Below are positions 16,874-27,079 of a stretch of 64,000 nt of DNA, piece after piece (position 1 is the first letter of the stretch; each line of letters begins with the position of its first letter). Under the pieces are notes generated by a model. It had not been told where the DNA came from, did no database searches, and worked only from the letters and a program-made list of their open reading frames with translations. Origin of the DNA: Bacteroidota bacterium (GTDB taxonomy: Bacteria; Bacteroidota; Bacteroidia; Bacteroidales; Porphyromonadaceae); the NCBI GenBank assembly GCA_023395395.1, contig JAEWZH010000018.1:1-64000 (forward strand), given 5' to 3'. The position numbers and the translations under genes were made by a program.

Positions 16874-18931
16874 ATGAGTTACCTCAAATTTGATAGATCG
16901 GTTCTTACGAATATTAGTGAATCTCTTCAGAGGGAGATCCTCCTAGCAAATAGCAAGGGGGCGTACTATTGTTCGACTATTTTAGGTTGCAATACCCGAA
17001 AATATCATGGTATGCTGATTGTCCCAGCTTCGAGTCAATTGGCTGATCGGTGGGTACTTTTGTCCTCTTTAGATGAAACTGTGATCCAACATGGAGCCGA
17101 GTTCAATCTCGCTGTACATAAGTATTCGAATGGAACTTTCAGCCCAAATGGGCACAAATATGTTCGGGAGTTTGACGTGGAGCGTGCAACGACCACCGTA
17201 TACAGGGTAGGCGGCGTCGTTTTGGAGAAGCAGTTACTCCTCTCTAGCACTAACAACCAGTTAATCATTAGGTATAAGCTCCTTGATGCACACTCTCGCA
17301 CGACACTTCGACTCAAGCCACTTTTAGCTTTTAGGAAGACAAAGGAACTGACCTATGAAAATAGTCAGGTTAATTGGAGCTATCGAGAGGAGAAAAATGG
17401 AATTTCAATGTGCCTATACGAAGGGGCACCTAGGTTGTACATTCAACTCTCAAAGTCTAATGTTTTTACGCATGCACCACACTGGAATAAAAACCACTAC
17501 TATGACAAAGAGGCAGAAAGAGGGCATAATTGCATAGAGGATTTGCCAGTGCCAGGAGTATTTGAATGCGAAATCAAGAAAGGAGAAGAAATATTCTGTT
17601 CTATCTCTGATGTCGCAATAAGTACCAATGATATCCATACTCAGTTTGAAGATAACCTCTCGCAGATTATCCCTCGTGATAGCTTTACTAATTGCCTCAA
17701 GAGTGCTGTAGGTCAATACTACTTTGCCCTGAAGGAGGGCAAGAGTTACCTCCAAGCAGGATTCCCATGGTTTAATATCCGTCACAGAGATCAAATGATC
17801 GGACTGACGGCTGCGAGTTTTGGCATAGATAAGCCAGAAAGATTTAAGGCGGTCATGGATACTGCTTTAGAGGCTATTTGGAAATATTATGATGAGGGAA
17901 TAAAAGACGAGATTATCACTGGTATTGACCAACCAGATGCACTCCTTTGGTTAATCAATTGTATTCAAGACTACTCCAGATGGGTTGGAATGGATAAGGC
18001 ACGTCTGGAGTACGGGGATACAATTAAGAAAGCGCTCAATATAATTCGTTCGGGAAAAGTCGACCAGATGCGCATAATGGATAATGGGTTGCTATACGCT
18101 ATTCCTAATCGAATTGATAAACCAATTACATGGATGGATGCTACGATCAATGGTTATCCAGTAGTTGATAGGCAGGGATATATTGTTGAATACAATGCTC
18201 TGTGGTACAATGCTCTTTGCTTCTATAGAGATCTTTTCGAAGTGGAGGACTTGAGCGAGAATGATTTTATAGATCGAGTATCTGAAAGCTTTATCAGAGT
18301 ATTTGTCAATGAATATGACTATCTCTTTGACTATGTAGCAGAGGGAAGAGAGAAAGATTGGAGCGTGAGACCGAACCAGATCTTGGCTGCAGGACTTTCA
18401 TATTCTCCCCTCTCGCGAAGACTACAGAGAAATATACTTGATATCGTAACGAAGGAGCTACTCACTCCTAAAGGGCTGCGTACTTTATCTCCCATAAGTG
18501 GTTTTTATAGAGGGTACTGTGCTGGGAATGACAGCGAAAGGGCTTATTCATATTTACAAGGAGGGGTGTGGAGCTGGCTTGTATATTACTATTTGAGTGC
18601 TTACCTCAAGTTATTTAGAAGAGTAGGGGTCTCCTTTGTCGATAGAATCCTGATTCCATTTGAGGACGAAATGAAGCGCCATGGTATTTGTAATATTTCC
18701 GAGGTATACGATGGTACTCCACCGTACGTAGGAAGGAGTGCGATGTCATTTATGTTGAGCGTGACAGCACTGCTACGTATCAAAAATAGGCTGAATGAGT
18801 TTGAGGAGTTTGAGACGGACGATATTTTTGACCTTCGCTTAAGTCTCACGTCACACCACAAAAGCTCCCCTGATGCAGGTCTTGAGGCTGTAGAGGATAG
18901 TAAGAAAGGAGAAGAATGGGAGGAAGCGTAA
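16874..18931 (+). CDS. Glycogen debranching enzyme (amylo-alpha-1,6-glucosidase, GH133)
   Basis: Predicted to hydrolyse alpha-1,6 branch points of glycogen. The 685-residue protein has an N-terminal beta-rich GDE_N-type domain (NSKGAYYCSTILGCNTRKYHGML) and a C-terminal (alpha/alpha)6 domain with AGFPWFNIRHRDQMIGL (from about residue 294), GIDQPDALLWLINC and EYNALWYNAL, matching the GH133 active-site signatures. There is no signal peptide, so it should act on cytoplasmic glycogen. It heads a three-gene set with a GT4 glycosyltransferase (4 bases downstream) and a GH57 enzyme, a combination common in Bacteroidales. Confidence 0.9.
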   Translation: MSYLKFDRSVLTNISESLQREILLANSKGAYYCSTILGCNTRKYHGMLIVPASSQLADRWVLLSSLDETVIQHGAEFNLAVHKYSNGTFSPNGHKYVREFDVERATTTVYRVGGVVLEKQLLLSSTNNQLIIRYKLLDAHSRTTLRLKPLLAFRKTKELTYENSQVNWSYREEKNGISMCLYEGAPRLYIQLSKSNVFTHAPHWNKNHYYDKEAERGHNCIEDLPVPGVFECEIKKGEEIFCSISDVAISTNDIHTQFEDNLSQIIPRDSFTNCLKSAVGQYYFALKEGKSYLQAGFPWFNIRHRDQMIGLTAASFGIDKPERFKAVMDTALEAIWKYYDEGIKDEIITGIDQPDALLWLINCIQDYSRWVGMDKARLEYGDTIKKALNIIRSGKVDQMRIMDNGLLYAIPNRIDKPITWMDATINGYPVVDRQGYIVEYNALWYNALCFYRDLFEVEDLSENDFIDRVSESFIRVFVNEYDYLFDYVAEGREKDWSVRPNQILAAGLSYSPLSRRLQRNILDIVTKELLTPKGLRTLSPISGFYRGYCAGNDSERAYSYLQGGVWSWLVYYYLSAYLKLFRRVGVSFVDRILIPFEDEMKRHGICNISEVYDGTPPYVGRSAMSFMLSVTALLRIKNRLNEFEEFETDDIFDLRLSLTSHHKSSPDAGLEAVEDSKKGEEWEEA

Positions 18932-18935
18932 AGAT

Positions 18936-20201
18936 ATGAAAGCATTAATGTTTGGTTGGGAGTTTCCGCCACATATTCTTGGAGGACTAGGTACTGCTAG
19001 CTACGGTCTTACTCGGGGGCTCTGTAAACAAGAGGATATGGAGGTAACCTTTGTGATGCCTAAACCTTGGGGAGACGAAGATAAGTCTTTCATGAGGATT
19101 ATCGGGATGTCTCAAGTGCCGGTGGTATATCGCAATGTGGAATATGACCAAGTAAAGGAAAAAATCGGGCATCTTATCGAGCCAGAATTGTATTTCCACT
19201 TGCGCAACCATATTTACGCCGACTTTAGCTACCTATTTACTAATGAGTTTGGATGTATAGAATTTTCGGGAAAATACCAAGACAACCTTTACGAAGAAAT
19301 CAATAACTACTCAATATCAGCAGGGATAATTGCTCGCGCTGAACATTTTGATATTATCCACGCACATGACTGGCTCACCTATTCAGCAGGCATTCACGCC
19401 AAGCAGATATTGGGTAAACCTCTTGTGGTACACGTACATGCAACGGACTTTGATCGCAGCCGTGGTAATGTCAATCCACAGGTGTATAATATGGAGAAGA
19501 ATGGTTTTGATCATGCAGACCATATTATGTGTGTAAGTGAAGCGACTCGCAGGATTGTGATAGAAAAATACCACCAGAATCCATGTAAGGTAACTGCTGT
19601 GCACAACGCTGTGACACCATTGGATCCTTCGATTTTGGCAATTCCTGATAAGAGGGGGGTTAAGGAGAAGATCATTACTTTTTTGGGGCGAATAACGATG
19701 CAAAAAGGACCGGAATTCTTTGTCGAGGCGGCTTACAGAGTACTACAAAAGACCAATGATGTTCGATTCATAATGGCTGGTAATGGTGACATGATGGATC
19801 AGATGATTCGCCTTTCTGCTGAACGAGGTATCAGTGATCACTTCCATTTTACAGGCTTTATGAAAGGGAATCAAGTATACGAGATTTACAAGGCAAGTGA
19901 CGTATATGTCATGCCTTCGGTCTCAGAGCCATTTGGGATTGCTCCTCTTGAGGCAATGCAGTGCGGAGTCCCTTGTATTATTTCCAAACAGTCTGGGTGT
20001 GCTGAGATTCTCGATTATGCTATCAAAGTTGACTACTGGGATGTAGATGCCCTTGCAGATGCGATGTACGCGTTGGTGACCTATCCAGCAATGCATAGTT
20101 TTCTCTCTGAGGAAGGGCTCAAAGAAGTCAATAATATTAAGTGGGAAGATGTAGGTATAAAGATAAGGGGTATTTACGATCAGCTACTCTCTTCAAAGTA
20201 A
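18936..20201 (+). CDS. GT4-family glycosyltransferase (glycogen synthase-like)
   Basis: Predicted alpha-glucosyltransferase that extends glycogen or a related alpha-glucan from a sugar nucleotide. The 421-residue GT-B protein begins with MFGWEFPPHILGGLGTASYG, where the GGLG loop is typical of starch/glycogen synthases; HAHDWL follows in the N-terminal domain, and the C-terminal domain has the EX7E motif in SEPFGIAPLEAM (about residues 329-340). It sits between the debranching enzyme and the GH57 gene. Trehalose or other alpha-glucan synthesis is an alternative. Confidence 0.85.
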   Translation: MKALMFGWEFPPHILGGLGTASYGLTRGLCKQEDMEVTFVMPKPWGDEDKSFMRIIGMSQVPVVYRNVEYDQVKEKIGHLIEPELYFHLRNHIYADFSYLFTNEFGCIEFSGKYQDNLYEEINNYSISAGIIARAEHFDIIHAHDWLTYSAGIHAKQILGKPLVVHVHATDFDRSRGNVNPQVYNMEKNGFDHADHIMCVSEATRRIVIEKYHQNPCKVTAVHNAVTPLDPSILAIPDKRGVKEKIITFLGRITMQKGPEFFVEAAYRVLQKTNDVRFIMAGNGDMMDQMIRLSAERGISDHFHFTGFMKGNQVYEIYKASDVYVMPSVSEPFGIAPLEAMQCGVPCIISKQSGCAEILDYAIKVDYWDVDALADAMYALVTYPAMHSFLSEEGLKEVNNIKWEDVGIKIRGIYDQLLSSK

Positions 20202-20220
20202 ATTACGAAAAGGCTACGAT

Positions 20221-21510
20221 ATGAAAAAGAAAATTTGTTTCATCTTTCAGCTCCATCAGCCATTTAGGCTCAAGCGTTATCGTTTCTTTGATATTGGTAA
20301 CGATCACTACTATTTCGATGATTTCCAAAACGAGGAAATCTTTAGGAAAGCTACTCGAGAGTCCTATATCCCCGCTTTAAAACTCTTTCTCGAACAGATT
20401 AAAGAATTTGAGGGAGACCTTAAGTTTGCATTCGCCATCTCAGGGCTTGCCTTGGAACAGATTGAGATGTACTCTCCCGAGCTTATAGATCTGCTTGTAG
20501 AGCTTGTCGAGTCAGGACAGGTGGAACTTCTCGGAGAGACTTACGCTCACAGTCTTGCCTCTCTCTACTGGGAAAAGGCAGAGTTTAAGGCTCAGACTAA
20601 AGAGCACTCTGACAAGCTCGAGAGTATGTTTGGCAGTCGTCCGAAAATATTTAGAAATACTGATCTCATCTATGATGATAGTATTGCTGACGAACTGGTC
20701 AATATGGGCTTTAAAGGCGTGGTCACTGAAGGTGCAAAGCACATCTTGGGTTGGAAGAGTCCGAATAGATTATATTCTAGCGGGATTAATCCCAAGCTAA
20801 AATTACAACTTCGTAATGCGCGCTTTACGGATGACATAGCCAAAAACTTTTCGAAGTACGACTGGCAAGAGTATCCTCTTACAGCTGATAAGTATGCTGG
20901 TTGGTTGGCTGCTACTCCTGAAAGTGACGAGGTAATTACCATTGATATGAGTCTCGATGTCCTTGGTACAGGGCAGCTTAGCCAAAGTGGTATCTTTGAT
21001 TTCTTTAGAGCTCTTCCGAGATTTATTCTAGGGGCAGGACTAGAATTTTCTACCCCTACCGAGGTGATAGATCAGATCAAACCACAAGATAAACTATCTG
21101 TAGCCGAAGCTATTTCGTGGAGTGAAGAAGAAAAAAATACGCTTAGTTGGCTTGGTAATGTACTTCAACATGAAGCATTTCACAAACTAGAGCAGTGGGC
21201 TGAGCGTATACGGATGTCTCGGAATCGCAGAATTATCCAAGACTGGAGATGTCTACAGAGCTCAGATCATTTTCTATATATGTCCACTCAGAATGGTGAT
21301 GCTTGGCGCTACACCCCGTACGATAGCCCTTATAGTGCTTTCAGCAACTATATGAATGTCTTGAGTGATTTCCTGCTTAGAGTAGAGGCTGAGTATCCGA
21401 GTACAATTGAAAACGAAGAGCTCAATGCACTTCTCACCACAATCCAAAACCAAGGTGATGAGATTGAAAGGTTGTACGAAGAGATTGCCAAGGCGAAGAA
21501 ACTGAAATAA
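20221..21510 (+). CDS. GH57 alpha-amylase / 4-alpha-glucanotransferase-like enzyme
   Basis: Glycoside hydrolase family 57 protein of 429 residues with the family's first conserved region LHQPFR (11-16) and third region GQVELLGETYAHS, where the Glu is the probable nucleophile. A conserved Asp lies in the fourth region around NTDLIYDDSIAD. No signal peptide is visible. Together with the two preceding genes it would build, branch or degrade intracellular alpha-glucan. Amylase, branching and transferase activities cannot be separated from sequence alone. Confidence 0.87.
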   Translation: MKKKICFIFQLHQPFRLKRYRFFDIGNDHYYFDDFQNEEIFRKATRESYIPALKLFLEQIKEFEGDLKFAFAISGLALEQIEMYSPELIDLLVELVESGQVELLGETYAHSLASLYWEKAEFKAQTKEHSDKLESMFGSRPKIFRNTDLIYDDSIADELVNMGFKGVVTEGAKHILGWKSPNRLYSSGINPKLKLQLRNARFTDDIAKNFSKYDWQEYPLTADKYAGWLAATPESDEVITIDMSLDVLGTGQLSQSGIFDFFRALPRFILGAGLEFSTPTEVIDQIKPQDKLSVAEAISWSEEEKNTLSWLGNVLQHEAFHKLEQWAERIRMSRNRRIIQDWRCLQSSDHFLYMSTQNGDAWRYTPYDSPYSAFSNYMNVLSDFLLRVEAEYPSTIENEELNALLTTIQNQGDEIERLYEEIAKAKKLK

Positions 21511-21576
21511 ATGATATATAAGAAGGGAGTTGAGCAATTGGCTTCCTAGTATTAATCCTATATAAGTTTTACTAAT

Positions 21577-22596
21577 ATGAAACAAATTGATTGGTCAAAC
21601 CTTAGTTTTGGCTATTATCCAACCGACTACAACGTTCGTTGCTACTTCCGTGATGGTAAGTGGGGAGAGCTAGAGGTATCCTCTGAGAAAACCCTAAATA
21701 TCCACATGGCTGCTACCTGCTTGCATTATGGACAGGAAGCTTTTGAGGGGATGAAAGCATTTCGTGGCAAGGATGGTCGTGTCCGTCTATTCCGTGCTGT
21801 TGAAAACGCAAGACGCATGAATCGTTCTTGTGAGGGTATCATGATGGCTCCAATCCCTGAAGAGCTTTTTTTGGAGGCGATTGACTTAGTGGTAAAAAAG
21901 AATATCGACTATGTGCCTCCATATGAAAGTGGTGCTAGTCTATACATTCGCCCAATCGTAATAGGTCTTGGTGAACAGGTAGGAGTAAAGCCTGCTACCG
22001 ATTATCTCTTCTTGGTCTTTGTAACCCCAGTAGGACCATATTTTAAGGAGGGATTCAAGCCTACACCTATGGCTATTATGCGTGGTTATGACCGCGCAGC
22101 TCCGCTCGGAACAGGTACTATTAAAGTGGGTGGCAACTATGCTGCTAGCCTTAAGAGTGGCGTAATTGCCCATAATAAGGGTTATTCTGCAGTTATCTAC
22201 TTAGATGCGAAAGAAAAGAAGTATATCGACGAGTGTGGACCAGCTAATTTCTTCGGTATCAAGGGTAATTCATACATTACCCCTGAGAGTACTTCTATCC
22301 TCCCTTCTATTACCAATATGAGTCTTATTCAGATAGCTCAGGATCTTGGTATGACGGTAGAGCGTAGACATGTACCTGTAGAAGAACTCGCAGAGTTTGA
22401 AGAGGCTGGAGCATGTGGTACTGCCGCTGTTATCTCGCCAATTGCTCGTATTGATGACTTAGATAATGGGAAGGAGTATGTATATTCAAGGGATGGTCAG
22501 GCTGGACCAAAGAGTACACTGCTCTACAATACCCTTCGTGGTATCCAGTATGGTGATATAGAGGACAAGCATGGCTGGATTACTTTTATAGAGTAG
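21577..22596 (+). CDS. ilvE: Branched-chain amino acid aminotransferase
   Basis: PLP enzyme that interconverts Leu/Ile/Val and their 2-oxo acids. The 339-residue sequence follows the longer BCAT form, with LHYGQEAFEGMKAF near the N-terminus, PLP lysine Lys183 in TGTIKVGGNYAAS, and YIDECGPANFFGI and GTAAVISPI in the cofactor and substrate sites. It stands alone and ends before a strong terminator. In anaerobes it often runs in both directions to make branched fatty-acid precursors; that is context, not sequence. Confidence 0.94.
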   Translation: MKQIDWSNLSFGYYPTDYNVRCYFRDGKWGELEVSSEKTLNIHMAATCLHYGQEAFEGMKAFRGKDGRVRLFRAVENARRMNRSCEGIMMAPIPEELFLEAIDLVVKKNIDYVPPYESGASLYIRPIVIGLGEQVGVKPATDYLFLVFVTPVGPYFKEGFKPTPMAIMRGYDRAAPLGTGTIKVGGNYAASLKSGVIAHNKGYSAVIYLDAKEKKYIDECGPANFFGIKGNSYITPESTSILPSITNMSLIQIAQDLGMTVERRHVPVEELAEFEEAGACGTAAVISPIARIDDLDNGKEYVYSRDGQAGPKSTLLYNTLRGIQYGDIEDKHGWITFIE

Positions 22597-22620
22597 TGTA
22601 AGCGACTCAGTACACAGATA

Positions 22621-22663
22621 AAAGGTACTAGATAGGATTTATCCATCTAGTACCTTTTTTCTT
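22621..22663 (+). terminator. Terminator after ilvE
   Basis: AAAGGTACTAGAT (22621-22633) and its exact complement at 22645-22657 form a 13-bp stem leading into six T residues. Confidence 0.92.
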
Positions 22664-22709
22664 TCATGTACATAGTCGCGCGTATACAATAAAATACCTT
22701 GAAGGTCTT

Positions 22710-22807
22710 CTCTATAGAGCAAAAAACTTTCCTCTATAGAGCAAAGAATTCTCCTCTATAGAGGAGAGAAATGTTCTCCATAGAGGAGATTCTTTTGCTC
22801 TATGTAT
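22710..22807. repeat. CTCTATAGAG array 2 (5 units, 22-bp period)
   Basis: Units start at 22710, 22732, 22754, 22776 and 22798, each 22 bp apart. The first three are perfect palindromes; then CTCCATAGAG and the end unit CTCTATGTAT. Spacers are 12 bp, such as CAAAAAACTTTC and CAAAGAATTCTC. It sits between the ilvE terminator and the sdh/frd promoter and runs into a tail also found beside array 1. No partner inverted repeat is seen on its left side. Confidence 0.92.
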
Positions 22808-22925
22808 GGTATTCCTGAAAATAGTACACAGTTTGTTTGTTATTCCTGTTGTTGTTTACACTCTTGATTTGTTATTTCTATAGGTGTATACACTCTATGT
22901 CCTATTGCCCGGTGAGGACACAAAG
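22808..22925 (+). repeat. Conserved array tail, copy 2
   Basis: Matches the reverse complement of 430-543 from GGTATTCCTGAAAATAGTAC through the TACAC motifs to TGTCC. It marks the same side of the array, so arrays 1 and 2 are inverted relative to each other. The rest of the gap, to 23033, shows nothing recognisable. Confidence 0.7.
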
Positions 22926-23033
22926 TTATGGTCATTATTTTGTCGTTTCTGTAAACTATTTGTGAATTAATCCATCCCAAGATACCTAAAAATGGTGATT
23001 GGAGAAATAAATCATAAATAGTTGGTGAAATCC

Positions 23034-23064
23034 TTGGAGATGTACCAATAATAGCCTATCTTTG
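23034..23064 (+). promoter_or_regulatory. Promoter of the sdh/frd operon
   Basis: TTG at 23034-23036, 20 bp, then TATCTTTG at 23057-23064, 54 bases before the start codon. Confidence 0.78.
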
Positions 23065-23118
23065 CAAGAAGATGAGTAATAACTAATACCTACTTTAAAG
23101 AATTTCAACTCTGTTTTT

Positions 23119-23826
23119 ATGTGGTTAACTAAATCCTCTATTGGCAGGAAAGTAGTGATGAGTCTATCTGGGCTCTTCTTGATTATCTTCCTACTGTTTC
23201 ATGCGACTATGAATCTAGTAGCGGTATTCTCGAAGTCTGGGTATGATATGATCACTGGATTTCTTGGCACGAATGCAATCGTGCAATTTATGGTGCCTGT
23301 ACTGGCACTAGGTGTAATTGTTCACGTGATTTATGCTGTAATTCTTACCCTTCAGAATCAGAGGGCACGTGGTAATGACAAGTACGACAAGACAGGCAAG
23401 ACAGGAGTGCAATGGGCGTCTAAGAATATGTTTGTTCTTGGATTGATTGTGTTCTTTGGCATTGTATGGCATCTTACCCATTTTTGGGCCAAAATGCAAC
23501 TACGGGAGTGGAGTGGAGTAGAGCCGGAGAATGGTTTTGACCTAATCATGGTACAATTCTCCAACCCAATTGTCATAGTGCTTTACCTAATCTGGTTTTG
23601 TGCCATTTGGTACCACTTGACTCATGGATTTTGGAGTGCGTTCCAGACTATGGGTTGGAGCAATACTACTTGGTACAAGCGCTTACACATACTAGGTGTG
23701 GTAGTGGCTACTTTGATCTGCTTGATGTTTGCATTTACTGCGGTCGCTTTCTACCTATTCCCTGAGACTGTTGGTACTATCTGGACACTTGGTCAGCATT
23801 CCGCCGAAGCTGTTGCTGCCATTTAA
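23119..23826 (+). CDS. frdC: Succinate dehydrogenase/fumarate reductase cytochrome b subunit
   Basis: Membrane anchor of a quinone-linked succinate/fumarate enzyme, of the single-subunit diheme type with five predicted helices (235 residues). Conserved histidines suited to two b hemes are His28 (LLFHATMN), His69, His118 and His121 (VWHLTH), and His166 and His169 (WYHLTHGFW). The flavoprotein gene starts 21 bases downstream. In anaerobic Bacteroidales this complex usually works as fumarate reductase, ending menaquinone-based respiration; the direction cannot be read from the sequence. Confidence 0.92.
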   Translation: MWLTKSSIGRKVVMSLSGLFLIIFLLFHATMNLVAVFSKSGYDMITGFLGTNAIVQFMVPVLALGVIVHVIYAVILTLQNQRARGNDKYDKTGKTGVQWASKNMFVLGLIVFFGIVWHLTHFWAKMQLREWSGVEPENGFDLIMVQFSNPIVIVLYLIWFCAIWYHLTHGFWSAFQTMGWSNTTWYKRLHILGVVVATLICLMFAFTAVAFYLFPETVGTIWTLGQHSAEAVAAI

Positions 23827-23847
23827 TTACTAAAGAGTTAAGAGATT

Positions 23848-25788
23848 ATGATAAAGTTAGATGCCAAAATACCTAAAGGTCCACTAGCAGAAAAGTGGAG
23901 TAACTATAAGGCTTCTCAGAAGCTGGTAAACCCAGCTAATAAGCGTAAACTTGATGTGATTGTGGTGGGCACTGGACTTGCGGGGGCTTCTGCGGCCGCA
24001 ACTTTGGCGGAACTCGGCTTCCATGTCGAGAACTTCTGCATCCAAGACTCTCCTCGCCGTGCACACTCTATTGCTGCACAGGGTGGAGTAAATGCTGCAA
24101 AGAATTATCAAAATGATGGAGACTCTGTGGGTCGCCTCTTCTATGATACTATAAAAGGTGGTGACTATCGTGCTCGTGAGGCCAATGTGTATCGTTTAGC
24201 AGAGGTATCAAATGCAATTATCGATCAGTGTGTAGCGCAGGGGGTCCCATTTGCTCGTGAGTATGGTGGTACACTTGCCAATCGTTCTTTTGGTGGTGCT
24301 CAGGTATCTCGCACCTTCTATTCTCGTGGTATTACCGGTCAGCAGCTCCTGCTTGGCGCATACTCTGCACTGTCCCGCATGGTGGGTCTCGGGAAGGTAA
24401 ACCTACATACACGTCATGAGATGGTAAATCTCGTAAAGATTGATGGGCGTGCGAGGGGTATTATTGTTCGCAATCTTGTGACGGGTAAGCTCGAGCGCTA
24501 CTCTGCCCACGCTGTAGTGATTGCCACTGGTGGTTATGGCAATACCTTCTTCCTTAGCTCCAATGCGATGGAGTGTAATGGCTCTGCTGCTTGGCAGTGT
24601 TACAAGAAGGGTGCAGCATTTGGCAATCCATGTATGGCTCAGATTCACCCCACATGTATCCCACAACACGGTGATTTTCAGAGTAAGCTGACATTGATGT
24701 CAGAGTCTCTTCGCAATGATGGTCGCATCTGGGTTCCCAAAAAACTTGAGGATGCTCAGGCAATCCGTGCTGGAAAGCTCAAGCCAACTCAGATTAAGGA
24801 GGAGGATCGTGATTACTATCTAGAGCGTAGATATCCAGCTTTTGGTAATCTTGTACCTCGTGACGTTGCATCTCGTGCTGCAAAAGAGCGTTGTGATGCA
24901 GGCTATGGTGTAGGTACAGGTAATGCTGTCTACCTAGATTTTGCGGAACCAATCCAGCGCCTGGGGCTCAAGGTGGTAGCAGAGCGCTACGGAAACCTCT
25001 TCCAGATGTACGAGAAGATCACTGCAGATAATCCATACGAAACTCCTATGATGATCTTCCCTGCAATTCACTATACGATGGGTGGTATTTGGGTAGACTA
25101 CGAATTGCAAACTACTATCCCTGGTCTATTTGCAATCGGAGAGGCCAACTTCTCAGATCATGGTGCTAATCGTCTTGGCGCTTCTGCTCTGATGCAGGGT
25201 CTTGCTGATGGCTACTTTGTCATCCCTTATACTATCCAGAATTATCTAGCAGATCAGATCCAGGTGCCACGCTTTAGCACTGACCTCCCAGAGTTTGAAG
25301 CTTCAGAAAAGGAGGTTATGGATCGTATCAATAAATTGATGAACATCAAGGGCAAGCAGTCAGTAGACGACCTACATAAGAAGTTGGGTGCCATAATGTG
25401 GGACTACGTGGGTATGGGACGTGACGAAGCTGGTCTCAAAAAGGCTATTGAGATGATTGCCCAGATCAAGAAAGAATTCTGGAGTGACGTATATATCCCA
25501 GGTGAGGCTATCGATCTCAATATAGAGCTAGAAAAGGCTCTCCGTCTTGCAGACTTTATCGAGATTGGTGAGTTGATGGCACACGATGCACTTGATCGCA
25601 AGGAGTCTTGTGGTGGTCACTTCCGTGTGGAGTATCAAACAGAGGAGGGAGAGGCACTTCGTGATGATGAAAACTTTGCCTATGTTTCTTGCTGGGAATA
25701 CCAAGGCGAAGACAAGGCACCCGTAATGCACAAGGAACCTCTCGACTATGAGTTTGTTGTCCGCGCTCAGAGAAATTACAAGTCTTAA
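23848..25788 (+). CDS. frdA: Fumarate reductase/succinate dehydrogenase flavoprotein subunit
   Basis: Catalytic subunit with covalent FAD. The 646-residue protein shows the dinucleotide-binding GTGLAG (41-46), the FAD-linked His73 in [16 protein letters not shown], the substrate-site motifs QIHPTCIP and HYTMGGIW, and the C-terminal [15 protein letters not shown] segment. The sequence and length fit the SdhA/FrdA type paired with a diheme cytochrome b. It is the second gene of a three-gene operon. Confidence 0.95.
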   Translation: MIKLDAKIPKGPLAEKWSNYKASQKLVNPANKRKLDVIVVGTGLAGASAAATLAELGFHVENFCIQDSPRRAHSIAAQGGVNAAKNYQNDGDSVGRLFYDTIKGGDYRAREANVYRLAEVSNAIIDQCVAQGVPFAREYGGTLANRSFGGAQVSRTFYSRGITGQQLLLGAYSALSRMVGLGKVNLHTRHEMVNLVKIDGRARGIIVRNLVTGKLERYSAHAVVIATGGYGNTFFLSSNAMECNGSAAWQCYKKGAAFGNPCMAQIHPTCIPQHGDFQSKLTLMSESLRNDGRIWVPKKLEDAQAIRAGKLKPTQIKEEDRDYYLERRYPAFGNLVPRDVASRAAKERCDAGYGVGTGNAVYLDFAEPIQRLGLKVVAERYGNLFQMYEKITADNPYETPMMIFPAIHYTMGGIWVDYELQTTIPGLFAIGEANFSDHGANRLGASALMQGLADGYFVIPYTIQNYLADQIQVPRFSTDLPEFEASEKEVMDRINKLMNIKGKQSVDDLHKKLGAIMWDYVGMGRDEAGLKKAIEMIAQIKKEFWSDVYIPGEAIDLNIELEKALRLADFIEIGELMAHDALDRKESCGGHFRVEYQTEEGEALRDDENFAYVSCWEYQGEDKAPVMHKEPLDYEFVVRAQRNYKS

Positions 25789-25819
25789 TAACCCCTTTTG
25801 AAATTAGACACGATAAGTT

Positions 25820-26575
25820 ATGGATAAAGACATTAATATAAAGGTCAGAGTCTGGAGGCAAAGGAGTGCTAAGGAGAAAGGGCACTTTGAGACCTATGAG
25901 CTGAAAAATATCTCACAGGGCAGCTCATTCCTCGAGATGATGGACGTGCTGAATAATCAGTTGATTCACGAGCGTAAGGAACCTATCGCATTTGATCATG
26001 ATTGTCGCGAGGGTATTTGCGGGATGTGTTCACTCTATATCAACGGGCACCCACATGGTCCAGATTCACTGGTAACCACCTGTCAGTTGCATATGCGCAC
26101 ATTTAATGACGGAGATACGATTACTATTGAGCCTTGGCGCTCTGCCGGATTCCCGGTGATTCGCGACCTGATGGTAGATCGTAGTGCATTTGATAAAATA
26201 CAGCAGGCTGGTGGTTTTGTGAGTGTAAATACTGGTAGTGCACCTGACGGTAACGTAATCCCAATTCCTCATGATGTAGCGGAGATGGCTATTGATGCAG
26301 CATCATGTATCGGTTGTGGCGCTTGTGTCGCTGCTTGTAAAAATGGTTCTGCCATGCTCTTTGTTGGGGCAAAGGTTAGCCAATTTGCTTTACTTCCACA
26401 AGGTCGTCCAGAGGCGGCAAGGCGAGCCAAGGCTATGGTCGCAAAAATGGATGAACTTGGTTTTGGAAACTGTACCAATACCCGAGCTTGTGAGTTAGAA
26501 TGTCCTAAGGGCATTTCTGTTTCCAACATCGCTCGTATGAACCGTGAGTTTATCAAAGCAAAGATTAAAGACTAA
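25820..26575 (+). CDS. frdB: Fumarate reductase/succinate dehydrogenase iron-sulfur subunit
   Basis: Electron-transfer subunit of 251 residues that links flavin and hemes. Cluster ligands are all present: 2Fe-2S by Cys62, Cys67, Cys70 (CREGICGMC) and Cys88; 4Fe-4S by Cys163, 166 and 169 (CIGCGAC), with Cys173 belonging to the next cluster set; 3Fe-4S completed by Cys218 and Cys224 region ([12 protein letters not shown], with Cys228). It completes the CAB operon and ends before a strong terminator. Confidence 0.95.
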   Translation: MDKDINIKVRVWRQRSAKEKGHFETYELKNISQGSSFLEMMDVLNNQLIHERKEPIAFDHDCREGICGMCSLYINGHPHGPDSLVTTCQLHMRTFNDGDTITIEPWRSAGFPVIRDLMVDRSAFDKIQQAGGFVSVNTGSAPDGNVIPIPHDVAEMAIDAASCIGCGACVAACKNGSAMLFVGAKVSQFALLPQGRPEAARRAKAMVAKMDELGFGNCTNTRACELECPKGISVSNIARMNREFIKAKIKD

Positions 26576-26597
26576 TTGATTTCATTTAATCACTCAA

Positions 26598-26634
26598 AAA
26601 GCAGCTACGTACAGGTCTACGTAGCTGCTTTTTC
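26598..26634 (+). terminator. Terminator after frdB
   Basis: AAAGCAGCTACGT and ACGTAGCTGCTTT form a long perfect stem around an 8-base loop, with a T-run. Confidence 0.92.
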
Positions 26635-26670
26635 TATCAGTAAGAGGTGGAACTATAGCTTAAATTTAGT

Positions 26671-26678
26671 TACCTTTG
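26671..26678 (+). promoter_or_regulatory. -7 element for the panD-argS genes
   Basis: TACCTTTG, 45 bases before the panD start; no convincing -33 box. Confidence 0.6.
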
Positions 26679-26722
26679 TGGAGTTATACTGGAGACAATA
26701 TACTAGACAGCGAAGATCAAGT

Positions 26723-27073
26723 ATGCTATTGAACATGATGAAGTCCAAGATCCACCGTGTGCGGGTCACTGATGCCAACCTTAACTATGTGGGAAGCATC
26801 ACCATAGATGTGGATTTAATGGAAGCTGCGCACCTACTACCAAATGAAAAGGTACAGGTGGTTAATAATAACAATGGGGCGAGGATAGAGACCTATGTCA
26901 TTGAGGGAGAGCGAGGGAGTGGGACTATTTGCCTCAATGGTGCAGCTGCTAGACACTTTCAACCTGATGATATTGTGCTGATTATCTCGTATGCAATGAT
27001 GAGTGAGGAGGAAGCAAAGACACATCAACCGGTTGTGATATTTCCCAATTCTGAAACAAACAAACTCGTATAA
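26723..27073 (+). CDS. panD: Aspartate 1-decarboxylase
   Basis: Makes beta-alanine for pantothenate and CoA. It is a 116-residue pyruvoyl enzyme that self-cleaves between Gly24 and Ser25; here that site is YVGS at residues 22-25 when translation starts at 26723, exactly the spacing of the Escherichia coli protein, which supports this start over ATGs at 26735 and 26738. LNGAAAR and the Lys in KIHRVRVT are conserved active-site features. argS starts 6 bases later. Confidence 0.94.
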   Translation: MLLNMMKSKIHRVRVTDANLNYVGSITIDVDLMEAAHLLPNEKVQVVNNNNGARIETYVIEGERGSGTICLNGAAARHFQPDDIVLIISYAMMSEEEAKTHQPVVIFPNSETNKLV

Positions 27074-27079
27074 TAAGCA

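Noticed and set aside
18216..18231. Single TCTATAGAG-like sequence inside the debranching-enzyme gene
   Set aside because: One isolated partial copy in coding sequence, with no 22-bp-spaced neighbour; chance occurrence.
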